DNA of 64,000 bases from Chitinophaga jiangningensis (GTDB taxonomy: Bacteria > Bacteroidota > Bacteroidia > Chitinophagales > Chitinophagaceae), in assembly GCF_900142605.1 (NCBI RefSeq), contig NZ_FRBL01000016.1:1-64000 (forward strand), given 5' to 3'. A model generated the notes under the pieces. The model was given only the letters and a program-made list of their open reading frames with translations, ran no database searches and was not told where the DNA came from. Below, one piece after another: positions 26,567 to 35,588 of the stretch (its first letter is position 1; every line of letters starts with the position of its first letter). The translations under genes were made by a program, and so were the position numbers.

Positions 26567-28003
26567 ATGCTGAAAGCAGATCAAACCATACAGATCAACT
26601 TCACCGGCGGCATTGTACCTGCCGGGCAGCTGATGAAAATAGTGGAGCTGGCGGCAGACCACCAGTGCCGGGAGCTGCGGTTTGGGCACCGGCAGCAGCT
26701 GATGCTGGATATTCCGGTGAACAACTACGAGGCGTTTATGACCCAGTGTCACCTGGCGCATATACCCCTGGCGGCAGGGCCTAATATTGTAAGCTCTTAC
26801 CTGACCACGGGATTGCTCATGCATACCGGCTGGCTTACCGAGGGAGTGTACAAGGAAATTTTTGACCAGTTTGATTATCATCCCGCGCTGAAAGTGAACA
26901 TCTGCGAGCAGTCGCAAACCTTTGTGCCTTTGTTTACCGGGCATATCAACTGGGTATCATCGGCGCATTCCCATTACTGGTACCTGTACCTGCGACTCCC
27001 GGGCACACAGGAACTGATGGCATGGCCAATGCTGGTGTACAGTAATCATATTGCGGCGCTGAGCAAGGCGGTGGAACAGTACATTCATCAGGCACACTCA
27101 CTGGAAGGGATATACGAATATGTAACGAAGGGGAAAGTGATCAGCTCCCGGGAGAAGGAGCAGGAGTTATCCCTCCCTCCTTTTCACCTGCCCTACTATG
27201 AGGGATTTAACCAGCAGAACAACGGCTACTGGCTGGGAATTTACAAGCGCAATGAATATTTTTCCGTTCCTTTTCTGAAAGACATGTGTGCTATCTGCCA
27301 GCAAACCATGACCGGTGCGGTATACATTACGCCCTGGAAATCGCTCGTGATTCAGCATATCAATAAATGGCACCGCCAGCTCTGGGACTATATCCTGGGC
27401 AAGCATGGCATTAATGTGCGGCATGCCGCCAATGAGCTCAACTGGTGCGTGGAGGATGACTGTGAGGACGGGCTGGTGCTGAAGCGCCATATTATCCGGT
27501 ATTTCGACAGCATGGATACACGTACCTACGGGCTCTGCTTCAGTGTGCGGGTGCGGAAGGCGGAAAGTTTGTTTGGTTCTATTGTTATAAGGAGACAACA
27601 ACACATCCGCGAGAGCAAGCTCAAGTACATGCAGCGGTATGATATTTTGCATACGGCGGGTTTCAACGCTAACTCTTCCCAGTTGGTATTGTACCGCGAG
27701 GCGGTTAGCAAAGAGCACCTGGGGCCTTATGTGGCGGCCCTTTGCAAAGCTTATTATGAACAGAAAAGCGAAAATGACCTGCTGGGTGATTACATCCGCG
27801 AGCAGCAGGCGGCGGTGATACCGGCGGCAGTTAAAACCATTTACCAGTGCAGTGAATGTCAGACGGTGTATGATGAGGCGTATGGGGACCCAGATCAGGG
27901 CGTGCAAGCCGGAACACTGTTTAATGAATTGCCAGCGGAATATTGCTGTTCGGTATGCGATGCACCGGTGACTAATTACGCACAAGTGCTCAAACCCGCG
28001 TAG
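26567..28003 (+). CDS. Degenerate nitrite/sulfite reductase-like protein with C-terminal rubredoxin
   Basis: A 478-residue protein. The C-terminus (about 425-475) is a clear rubredoxin: YQCSECQTVYDEAYGDP, then CCSVCDAP, giving two C-x2-C pairs for one Fe. The N-terminal part resembles the ferredoxin-like half domains of NirB/CysI (GGIVPAGQLMKIVELAADH near residue 15, compare NirB GGEITPEKLIVIGQVAVKY). The sirohaem ligand pattern C-x5-C ... C-x3-C is absent; only WCVEDDC and isolated cysteines remain. It therefore probably lacks sirohaem and does not itself reduce nitrite. The ATG directly abuts the nitrate reductase stop, so the two are translationally coupled. A role as electron carrier or assembly partner for the nitrate reductase is inference. 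Confidence 0.85.
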   Translation: MLKADQTIQINFTGGIVPAGQLMKIVELAADHQCRELRFGHRQQLMLDIPVNNYEAFMTQCHLAHIPLAAGPNIVSSYLTTGLLMHTGWLTEGVYKEIFDQFDYHPALKVNICEQSQTFVPLFTGHINWVSSAHSHYWYLYLRLPGTQELMAWPMLVYSNHIAALSKAVEQYIHQAHSLEGIYEYVTKGKVISSREKEQELSLPPFHLPYYEGFNQQNNGYWLGIYKRNEYFSVPFLKDMCAICQQTMTGAVYITPWKSLVIQHINKWHRQLWDYILGKHGINVRHAANELNWCVEDDCEDGLVLKRHIIRYFDSMDTRTYGLCFSVRVRKAESLFGSIVIRRQQHIRESKLKYMQRYDILHTAGFNANSSQLVLYREAVSKEHLGPYVAALCKAYYEQKSENDLLGDYIREQQAAVIPAAVKTIYQCSECQTVYDEAYGDPDQGVQAGTLFNELPAEYCCSVCDAPVTNYAQVLKPA

Positions 28004-28124
28004 AGACGCCTCGCAGGCGTCTATCAAAACACAAGCTCCGCTAAAATCTACTCGGCAATCCCTTTTACAGAGAAGAAATTTTAGCGGAGATTTACTCGCA
28101 TAGACGCCTGCGAGGCGTCTCTAC
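28000..28124. repeat. Nested 125-bp inverted repeat (REP/MITE-like)
   Basis: The 25-bp arms 28000-28024 and 28100-28124 are perfect reverse complements. Each arm is itself a short palindrome (AGACGCCT-CGC-AGGCGTCT). Inside, CTCCGCTAAAAT (28036-28047) pairs with ATTTTAGCGGAG (28078-28089). The left arm starts inside the last codons of the rubredoxin-fusion gene. It has no ORF and no visible target-site duplication. Confidence 0.85.
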
Positions 28125-28244
28125 TTCCGAAATAAAATGGTCAATAAATCGTATAATTACGCTACTAAATAGTGTTTCCTTTTTAAAATAATCCCATATC
28201 TCCCAAATTCCGTAAATTTGAATTTCGCAAAAACGGAGGCAGGT

Positions 28245-29147
28245 ATGACCAGATCATCACTTGAAAATTTTTACCGGGAAACAACCGGCAAGATGCCGGA
28301 AGGCGTTAATAAAGAGCTGGGGCACTTTAACGTATTCAAAATAGCTGATACAATCACTGCATTCAAGAACACCGGGGTGATGCCCTACAACCGCCGTTCC
28401 TACTATAAAATCAGCATGATCAGTGGCCGTAACCGCGCTGAATATGCGGACAAGGTGATTGAAATAGAAAATAACGCCTTACTGTTTGCCTCTCCGAAGA
28501 TTCCTTATCATTATGTACCGCAGGATGAAAATCAGTCCGGCTATTTCTGCATATTTACCGAAGAATTTTTGGTGCCCACCAAAAGTGGTGTGGTATTGGA
28601 TGAGCTGCCGATTTTCAAATCCGGCGAGGTCCCCATCTTCAAGGTGAATGAAGAAGAGGCGGAAGAAATAACCGGCATCTTTAAGAAAATGTACCGGGAG
28701 ATTTCTTCCGACTATGCTTTTAAATATGACCTGCTGCGCACCTACCTGATGGAGGTGATTCATTTTGGCCAGAAGCTGCAGCCATTGGGCACTACGCAGC
28801 CTGCGCATTCTGCTGCCACGCGGATATCTTCTTTATTCATAGAGTTGCTCGAAAGGCAGTTTCCGGTAGAACCGCCGCAGCAGCGGTTACAGCTGCGTAC
28901 GGCCAAGGATTTTGCGGATCGGCTGGCCGTGCATGTAAATCATCTCAACAAAGTATTAAAGGAAAATACCGGCAAAACTACCACCGAGCTGATCAGCAGC
29001 CGTATTGTGCAGGAAGCAAAGATTTTGCTGAAGCAAACCAACCTGAGCATTTCTGAAATCGCCTACGGGCTTGGCTTCGAGGAAGTGGCCCATTTCTCGA
29101 ACTTTTTCAGAAAGCAAACCAACATCTCCCCTGCCGGTTATAGGTAA
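28245..29147 (+). CDS. AraC-family transcriptional regulator
   Basis: A regulator of about 300 residues with an N-terminal cupin-like sensing region (about 1-170) and a C-terminal AraC/XylS double HTH (about 210-300: DFADRLAVHVNHLNKVLKENTG and LSISEIAYGLGFEEVAHFSNFFRKQT). The ATG at 28245 is preceded by GGAGGCAGG, an unusually good Shine-Dalgarno, and is preferred to the upstream TTG at 28218. It lies 155 bp upstream of an SDR gene in the same direction, a common pairing in Bacteroidota in which the regulator controls the oxidoreductase. The effector is unknown. Confidence 0.9.
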   Translation: MTRSSLENFYRETTGKMPEGVNKELGHFNVFKIADTITAFKNTGVMPYNRRSYYKISMISGRNRAEYADKVIEIENNALLFASPKIPYHYVPQDENQSGYFCIFTEEFLVPTKSGVVLDELPIFKSGEVPIFKVNEEEAEEITGIFKKMYREISSDYAFKYDLLRTYLMEVIHFGQKLQPLGTTQPAHSAATRISSLFIELLERQFPVEPPQQRLQLRTAKDFADRLAVHVNHLNKVLKENTGKTTTELISSRIVQEAKILLKQTNLSISEIAYGLGFEEVAHFSNFFRKQTNISPAGYR

Positions 29148-29302
29148 ATACCCATTATTTGAATTTTGCAAATGTTAGATTGATTACCGTAACGATAGCC
29201 GTTGCGGAATATTGGACCTTTGTGTAGTCAATCAGGAAATCACCTGATAACTAAACAAAACGGTGCTGATTGATCTTTTTATAAATAACAAAAATTCAGA
29301 AA

Positions 29303-30067
29303 ATGGCAACCAGTAACAAAATTGCACTCGTAACAGGCGGCAGCCGGGGCCTTGGAAAAAATATGGCGCTGGCACTGGCAAACAAAGGATTCAATGTTGT
29401 AATCACTTATCATAGCCGTAAGGATGAGGCGGAGCAGGTAGTTGCGGAAATAGCGGCAGCAGGCAGCAAGGGCGCTGCGTTGCAACTTAATGCCGGCAAC
29501 ACTCAATCCTTCGACACCTTCCTCACACAGCTGAAAACCACACTGGAACAAAGCTTCGGAGTATCCACCTTCGATTTTCTTATCAACAATGCAGGTACAG
29601 GCTTAACCGCTCCCTTTGCTGCCGTAACCGAAGCCCAGTTTGATGACCTGTTCAACATCCATTTAAAAGGCGTCTTCTTCCTGACGCAGAAAGCATTGTC
29701 GCTGATGAATGACGGCGGCCGCATTGTAAACATTTCTTCCGGGCTGGCGCGTTTTTCACTTCCGGGCAGCAGCGCGTATGCGAGCATGAAAGGCGGCGTG
29801 GAAGTGCTGACTCGCTATATGGCTAAGGAATTGGGTGCACGTGGTATTACCGCCAATGTGGTAGCCCCTGGCGCCATTGCTACGGACTTCAATGGCGGAC
29901 ATGTACGGGATAACCAGGCAATTAATTCCATGGTGGCTTCCAACACAGCACTGGGGCGTGTAGGCGTGCCCGATGATATCGGCGGCGTGGTGGCCTTCCT
30001 CTGTACCGAAGAGGCGCGCTGGATTAACGCCCAACGCATTGAGGCTTCCGGTGGTATGTTCTTCTGA
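29303..30067 (+). CDS. SDR-family oxidoreductase
   Basis: A 254-residue classical short-chain dehydrogenase/reductase. Motifs: TGGSRGLGKNMA (cofactor glycine motif), NNAGTG, the catalytic serine in IVNISSGLA, and the YxxxK pair in SAYASMKGG near residue 156. A C-terminal block RVGVPDDIGGVVAFL follows. An Arg next to the nucleotide motif (SRG) suggests NADP preference. The substrate cannot be inferred. It follows an AraC regulator and ends before a GGGGAGG hairpin. Confidence 0.9.
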   Translation: MATSNKIALVTGGSRGLGKNMALALANKGFNVVITYHSRKDEAEQVVAEIAAAGSKGAALQLNAGNTQSFDTFLTQLKTTLEQSFGVSTFDFLINNAGTGLTAPFAAVTEAQFDDLFNIHLKGVFFLTQKALSLMNDGGRIVNISSGLARFSLPGSSAYASMKGGVEVLTRYMAKELGARGITANVVAPGAIATDFNGGHVRDNQAINSMVASNTALGRVGVPDDIGGVVAFLCTEEARWINAQRIEASGGMFF

Positions 30068-30072
30068 TTTTT

Positions 30073-30092
30073 ACCTCCCCGCAAGGGGAGGT
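30073..30092. repeat. Hairpin downstream of the SDR gene
   Basis: ACCTCCCC (30073-30080) pairs with GGGGAGGT (30085-30092) around a GCAA tetraloop. No good T-tract follows, so it is at best a weak terminator. Confidence 0.55.
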
Positions 30093-30114
30093 GGCTATTC
30101 TTATCTGGTGGGGT

Positions 30115-30130
30115 GCTTAAACGTTTAAGC
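30115..30130. promoter_or_regulatory. Perfect 16-bp palindrome upstream of the ECF sigma gene
   Basis: GCTTAAACGTTTAAGC is fully self-complementary and lies 84 bp upstream of the ECF start, in the gap between SDR and the sigma gene. It could be an operator for a dimeric regulator. No regulator is assigned. Confidence 0.45.
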
Positions 30131-30213
30131 AAAAAGATGGTTGGAATACAATTTATTACTAAATTACTGTCATAAACCAATGTCAGATTCCACCAAAAAT
30201 CAACATTCAGCCT

Positions 30214-30813
30214 TTGCCAGTCGCCAATACAGCAGAAGAGCAAGCACTATTATTACAGATAGCCGACGGGGACGCCGCTGCGTTTACGGCTATTTTCCAT
30301 CGATACAGCAAACAGGTATTTGATGCGGCCATGGTGTACCTGAAAGATGCTAACCTGGCCACCGAAACCGTACAGGAAATCTTCCTGAAAGTATGGCTGC
30401 GCCGGTCGGGACTAACGGAGGTAGACAATTTCCGGGACTACCTCTTTATACTTACCCGCAATCATATATATGACGGTTTTCGCAGGCAGCTGGTGAAATT
30501 AAAGGTCTATGACATTCATCAGCAGCAACAACCCACCATGCAGGCCGATGCCGACCACCTCCTGCTGGAAAAAGAATACGATGGCATACTCCGCGCCGCC
30601 GTATCTGCCCTGCCTACGGAAAGGCGTAAGGTATACCAGGCCCGCCAGGCAGGCTTCAGCAATGAAGAAATTTCCCGCCAGCTCAACATCTCCGTGCATA
30701 CCGTTAAAAAGCAAATGAGCCTGGCCATGCAATCCATCCGCACTTTTGTGAGTGCCCGCGTCAAAAACGACGTCCTCCCCATCCTGCTTATCCTGATTAC
30801 TTTCCGACGCTAA
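30214..30813 (+). CDS. ECF sigma factor (FecI-like), uptake cassette
   Basis: A 199-residue extracytoplasmic-function sigma-70 factor. Region 2 is at about residues 12-85 (FTAIFHRYSKQVFDAAMVYL, VQEIFLKVWLRR, NFRDYLFILTRNHIYDGFRR) and region 4 at about 120-175 (LPTERRKVYQARQAGFSNEEISRQLNISVHTVKKQMSLAM). The only start in this frame after the stop at 30160 is TTG at 30214, unless an unusual codon is used. It is followed by a FecR-type anti-sigma, a SusC with an STN domain and a SusD-like gene, the standard trans-envelope signalling order. Confidence 0.92.
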   Translation: MPVANTAEEQALLLQIADGDAAAFTAIFHRYSKQVFDAAMVYLKDANLATETVQEIFLKVWLRRSGLTEVDNFRDYLFILTRNHIYDGFRRQLVKLKVYDIHQQQQPTMQADADHLLLEKEYDGILRAAVSALPTERRKVYQARQAGFSNEEISRQLNISVHTVKKQMSLAMQSIRTFVSARVKNDVLPILLILITFRR

Positions 30814-30898
30814 ATTTTTTTTTCGGTGCAAATACTCCTTTTGAAATAGTTGTTCGTCTTTATCCTGAATACCGCTTGCAAAACAACTAAAACCGCTG

Positions 30899-32065
30899 AT
30901 GAAGGAAGTACAGCTACTACTGGAAAAATATAAACAAGGCAGCATCACTGCCGCGGAGCTGGAGCGCCTTCAGGAACTAAGCCTGCAGCCGGATGCTGTG
31001 GAAATCATCAAAACTGATATTGATACGCTGCTGCAACAGGGAGCGCCCGACAGCGGCTGGCAACCAGCCGATCATCCGGAGATACTCACCTATATCCTGA
31101 CACAACCTACGCTCAAGGCTACACGCTCCTGGCGCAACAAATGGCTGCTGGCAGCCGCCTGCCTGGCAGCATTAGCCATAGGCACCGGCACCTGGTTTTA
31201 TCAGCAGCAACGCCCACCCGCCATTGTTGCCCAAAAGGCAAAACCAATACAACCCGGCAGCAACAAGGCTATGCTGGTATTGGCGGATGGCAGCACCGTA
31301 GCGCTGGACAGTGCCAACCTCGGCCAGATAGCTCGGCAGGGAAATGCCAGTATTAATAATAATGGAGAAGGAATTACCTACCAGACTAATGGTAAAGCCA
31401 GCACGATTGTATATAATGCTATAGTCACTCCCCGTGGCGGCCAATATCAGCTCGGCCTGCCCGATGGGAGTCGCGTGTGGCTCAATGCAGCCAGCAGCAT
31501 CCGCTTCCCTACAGCATTTGCGGGTAAGGAAAGAAGAGTGGAAATATCCGGTGAAGCATATTTCCAGGTGGCACCAAATGCGCAACAGCCCTTTTTTGTA
31601 ACGGTGAAAGGCAACAAAACCATGGATGTGCAGGTACTGGGTACCAGCTTTAACATCATGGCCTACCCGGATGAACAAATGATTACCACCACCCTGGAAA
31701 GTGGCGCGGTACAGCTGTTGCATGCCGGTAACAAAACACAACTGCAACCCGGCCTGGCAGGCAGCCTCAATGAGGCAGCCACCTTCGACGTAGCCACCGC
31801 GGACATGGAAGAAGTGCTGGCCTGGAAAGACGGTAAGTTCCGCTTCCGCAACACCAACATCCAGACCATTATGCGGCAGATTGCCCGCTGGTATGATGTG
31901 GAAGTAAGCTACGCCGGCGACCTCTCAGACGTACGCCTCACCGGGGTTATTTCCCGGCGCGCCGATGCGGATGACCTGCTGCAGATATTATCTGCCACCC
32001 AACGGGTAAACTTTGAAACAACAAACAATCAAATAAAGGTGAAACCTTTTCACCAGGAACAGTAA
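30899..32065 (+). CDS. FecR-family anti-sigma factor
   Basis: A 388-residue inner-membrane regulator that holds the upstream ECF sigma and is released by the ligand-loaded SusC. There is a cytoplasmic N-terminus (1-80), one transmembrane segment near residues 82-102 (LLAAACLAALAIGTGTWF), a periplasmic FecR domain (about 165-265, with TPRGGQYQLGLPDGSRVWLNA and FQVAPNAQQPFFVTV) and a C-terminal DUF4974 domain (about 310-385, FRFRNTNIQTIMRQIARWYDV). It begins 85 bp after the sigma gene. Confidence 0.94.
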   Translation: MKEVQLLLEKYKQGSITAAELERLQELSLQPDAVEIIKTDIDTLLQQGAPDSGWQPADHPEILTYILTQPTLKATRSWRNKWLLAAACLAALAIGTGTWFYQQQRPPAIVAQKAKPIQPGSNKAMLVLADGSTVALDSANLGQIARQGNASINNNGEGITYQTNGKASTIVYNAIVTPRGGQYQLGLPDGSRVWLNAASSIRFPTAFAGKERRVEISGEAYFQVAPNAQQPFFVTVKGNKTMDVQVLGTSFNIMAYPDEQMITTTLESGAVQLLHAGNKTQLQPGLAGSLNEAATFDVATADMEEVLAWKDGKFRFRNTNIQTIMRQIARWYDVEVSYAGDLSDVRLTGVISRRADADDLLQILSATQRVNFETTNNQIKVKPFHQEQ

Positions 32066-32231
32066 CTATTTAATCCACTTATGAATCAAAAACTGAAAGG
32101 TTATGAAAACGTGAATGCTAACATCTGATTGCAAAAAACCGGAAGCACGCCAATGCTCCCGGTTATAACATGGCAATCCAACTTCCATTTGCAGAAATCA
32201 AAATTGAACTTTTAAGCCACAAAACAAAAGT
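32066..32231. promoter_or_regulatory. FecR-SusC gap with hairpin
   Basis: A 166-bp gap containing a hairpin in which AACCGG (32137-32142) and the next AGC pair with GCT and CCGGTT (32155-32164). No T-tract follows. The promoter for the susC-susD pair, probably read by the upstream ECF sigma, is expected here, but I cannot place it. Confidence 0.5.
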
Positions 32232-35200
32232 ATGGAACTCCTTTGTACCTGCAAAGTCCGCAGAAAGGGCAGGCCTTTGCACAAAAAATTATTGCTTATT
32301 ATGCGATTAACGGCGATACTAACCTTAGTATTTACACTTAATCTGAGCGCCAAAACATTCTCCCAGTCGGTCACCATCAAGGGTAAACGACTGGCGGTAT
32401 ACGACATATTCAACAGCATCAGCCATCAAACCGGGTATGAATTTGTGTATGATGAGCACCTGCTGCAGAAAGCCGCGCCAGTAACCTTAAACATGCAAAG
32501 CGCCACGGTGCCGCAGGTACTCAATGCCTGCCTCAACAGTCGTTTGTTTTCGTACAGCATCGTCGATAAAACAATTGTAGTGTCGCCTCGCCCGCAAACC
32601 AAAGAAACCCTGACCGCCAACCCTAACATAGCCATCCAGGGCAAGGTGGTGGGTGCCGACGGGCAGCCGCTGGTAGGCGTATCCGTACAGGTAAAGGGTA
32701 CCAGCAGAGGTACGGCCACCGGCGTAAAAGGCGAGTTCACCATTGATGCTAAACCGGGTGATGTGCTCGTGATCAGCTACATCGGTTTTGCCCAGCAACA
32801 GGTAACCGTAGGCAACGACACCAACCTTACTCTCACCCTGCAGCCACAGGATAGTCAGCTCAACGCAGTAGTAGTAACGGCCCTCGGCGTAAAACGCGCG
32901 GAGAAATCCATCACCTACTCCACTCAGCAACTCAATGGCCTGGAACTTACCAAAGCCAAAGATCCTAACCTGATCAACACCCTTAACGGTAAGGTTGCTG
33001 GTTTAACCATCAGCTCCAGCGCCTCCGGTGTAGGCGGTTCCGCCAAAGTAATCCTGCGCGGCAGCAAGTCGGGCCTCGGCTCCAACCAGGCCCTGTACGT
33101 GATCGACGGTGTACCCATGAACAACTCCCTCACCAACCAGCCCAGCAGCATCTACGGTGGTACTTCTTCCTATGATGGCGGTGATCCTATCTCCAACCTC
33201 AACCCGGAAGACATCGAAAGTATCACAGTGCTGAAAGGCGCGTCAGCAGCGGCATTGTATGGTAGCCAGGGAGCTAACGGCGTTATCCTGGTGACTACCA
33301 AATCGGGCAAGTCAGGAAAACCCGCGGTAAACGTATACAGCGGCTTTAACATCTCCCAGGCAGCCTACCTGCCCGAATTCCAAAACAACTACGCACAAAC
33401 GAAAGACAGCTCCACCCAAAGCTGGGGTGCTAAAATCAATAACCCGGTAAAAAGGGATAACCTGGATCAGTTTTTCCAGACCGGGCAGATATTTACCAAC
33501 GCGATCAGCCTCAGCGGCGGCAGTGATAAGGCACAAACTTATTTCTCCTACGCCAATACCTCCGGTCGCGGCATTGAACCCGGTAATGATATAGGTCGCC
33601 ATAACATCGACTTTAAAGAAACCGGCCACTTCTTCGACGACAAGCTCACCGCCACCGCCGATGTGAACTATATGACCCAGAAGATTGAAAACACGCCACT
33701 CTCTGGCTTCTATTTCAATCCACTCACCGGTTTATACCTGTTCCCGCGCAGCCTGGACATCACCCAATACAAGAATAATTTCGAAGTAGGAGATCCCGGC
33801 CGTAACTACCTGCCGGTACAAAACTGGCCGCTCAATGAAGACGTACAGCAAAACCCATGGTGGATCGTAAACCGCAACCCTAATTCCCTTCGCAGGAACC
33901 GTTTGCTGGCCAACGCCAGCCTGAAATACCAGGCCAACAACTGGCTCAATATCCAGGCCCGCGGAAGCATTGACCGCATCAACGACCTGTACGAACAAAA
34001 AATATACGCCGGTACCCAACAGGTGCTTGCCAGCCCTAACGGTAGCTACTATTATGGCAATACCACCACTACCCAGCAGTATGGCGACCTCCTCGCCAAC
34101 TTTAGCTTCCCTGGTAAAAAAATCAGTATCAACGGTTTGGCCGGCGCCAGTATCCGCGATATCAAAACCCAGGGAGACGTGATCAGCTCCGGTAAAGATG
34201 GACTGTACCTTCCCAATATTTTCACCATCCAAAACGTGAAAACACTGGATGCGCGGATCTCCGGTACAGCACAGGAAAAACATAGTCAATGGCAGTCAGT
34301 TTTTGCCAGTGCCAACATCTCGTATAACGACTGGTTGTTCCTCGACGTAACAGCGCGTAACGACTGGGCATCCAACCTGGCGTACACACCGCAGCTATCC
34401 TACTTCTACCCTTCCGTAGGTTTGAACGCTATCCTCAGCCAGGTGCTGCACCTGCCGTCCGCTATCAGCTTTGCTAAAGTGCGCGGCTCCTACGCCATCG
34501 TGGGTAATAGTCCGCTCGCCTACCAGAGTAACACCCCTGGCGCCAAACTGGGTAGCAGCGGCAACATCGTGGTAAGCACCGCCAATCCGTTCAACACCCT
34601 GAAACCGGAAAAGACAAAATCGCTGGAACTCGGCACAGAATGGCGCTTTATCGATAATCGTTTAAGCGTGGACGTTACCTACTATAAAACCAATACCACC
34701 AACCAGACCATGGAAATTGCCGCTGCCTGGGCAACGCTGAACAACACCGTATTTATCAATGCCGGTAACATTCAGAACCAGGGCGTGGAAGCGATGGTGC
34801 GCTATGACGTTTTTACCAAGGGTAAATTCCAGTGGAACACAGGCCTGAACTTCGCTACAAACGAAAACAAGATTATTGAACTCTCTCCGCAGGTGGACCG
34901 TTTCACCCTCAGCGGTGCTTCCGGTGCTAACTATGCTTCCCAGTTTAAAGTAGGTGGTTCGTTCGGAGATATCTATGGCACCGTATTGAGCAGAGACGCG
35001 CAGGGCCGTATCCTCATCAAAGACGGCAAGCCGGTGAAACAGGGCGGCGACATGGTATACCTCGGGAATTCCAATACCAGGTGGCAGCTTGGCTGGAACA
35101 ACAACCTGAACTATGGCAATTTCAGTTTCTCTTTCCTGATCGATGGTAAGTTCGGCGGCAAGGTGATGTCTGTTACACAGGCGATGATGGACAGCTATGG

Positions 35201-35588
35201 CGTATCCAAAGTGAGTGGCGAAGCCCGTGATGCCGGTGGTGTAAAAATTAATGGTGTGGACGAAGCCGGTAACCCGGTATCTACCATTGATGCCGCTAAC
35301 TGGTACTCGGTAATTGGCGGTCGCGAAGGCGTATCCGGCGAGTATATGTACAGTGCCACTACGGTGCGACTCAGAGAAGCCGCATTGGGTTACCAGGTAC
35401 CGCTGAACAAAACTTTTGTGAAGTCCCTCAAGTTTTCACTTACCGGCCGTAACCTGATTTACTTCTCCAAAAAAGCACCGTTTGACCCTGAGCAAACGAT
35501 GTCAACCGCTAATGGCCTTGGCGGCGTGGACGCCTTTATGCTGCCCGCAACCCGCTCCTATGGCCTCACGCTGAATGCAACCTTCTAA
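32232..35588 (+). CDS. SusC/RagA TonB-dependent transporter with STN signalling domain
   Basis: An outer-membrane transporter of 1118 residues. An N-terminal leader with signal segment (MRLTAILTLVFTLNLSAK, residues 24-45) is followed by an STN domain (about 50-118, LAVYDIFNSISHQTGYEFVY), a CarboxypepD_reg-like domain (about 128-200), a plug (about 210-330, VVVTALGVKRAEKSITYSTQ, LYGSQGANGVILVTTKSG) and a beta-barrel ending in F. The STN domain is what contacts FecR, so this transporter both imports and signals. The ATG at 32232 is used; initiation at 32301 (MRLTAIL) is also possible. The stop overlaps the next start (TAATG). Confidence 0.94.
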   Translation: MELLCTCKVRRKGRPLHKKLLLIMRLTAILTLVFTLNLSAKTFSQSVTIKGKRLAVYDIFNSISHQTGYEFVYDEHLLQKAAPVTLNMQSATVPQVLNACLNSRLFSYSIVDKTIVVSPRPQTKETLTANPNIAIQGKVVGADGQPLVGVSVQVKGTSRGTATGVKGEFTIDAKPGDVLVISYIGFAQQQVTVGNDTNLTLTLQPQDSQLNAVVVTALGVKRAEKSITYSTQQLNGLELTKAKDPNLINTLNGKVAGLTISSSASGVGGSAKVILRGSKSGLGSNQALYVIDGVPMNNSLTNQPSSIYGGTSSYDGGDPISNLNPEDIESITVLKGASAAALYGSQGANGVILVTTKSGKSGKPAVNVYSGFNISQAAYLPEFQNNYAQTKDSSTQSWGAKINNPVKRDNLDQFFQTGQIFTNAISLSGGSDKAQTYFSYANTSGRGIEPGNDIGRHNIDFKETGHFFDDKLTATADVNYMTQKIENTPLSGFYFNPLTGLYLFPRSLDITQYKNNFEVGDPGRNYLPVQNWPLNEDVQQNPWWIVNRNPNSLRRNRLLANASLKYQANNWLNIQARGSIDRINDLYEQKIYAGTQQVLASPNGSYYYGNTTTTQQYGDLLANFSFPGKKISINGLAGASIRDIKTQGDVISSGKDGLYLPNIFTIQNVKTLDARISGTAQEKHSQWQSVFASANISYNDWLFLDVTARNDWASNLAYTPQLSYFYPSVGLNAILSQVLHLPSAISFAKVRGSYAIVGNSPLAYQSNTPGAKLGSSGNIVVSTANPFNTLKPEKTKSLELGTEWRFIDNRLSVDVTYYKTNTTNQTMEIAAAWATLNNTVFINAGNIQNQGVEAMVRYDVFTKGKFQWNTGLNFATNENKIIELSPQVDRFTLSGASGANYASQFKVGGSFGDIYGTVLSRDAQGRILIKDGKPVKQGGDMVYLGNSNTRWQLGWNNNLNYGNFSFSFLIDGKFGGKVMSVTQAMMDSYGVSKVSGEARDAGGVKINGVDEAGNPVSTIDAANWYSVIGGREGVSGEYMYSATTVRLREAALGYQVPLNKTFVKSLKFSLTGRNLIYFSKKAPFDPEQTMSTANGLGGVDAFMLPATRSYGLTLNATF

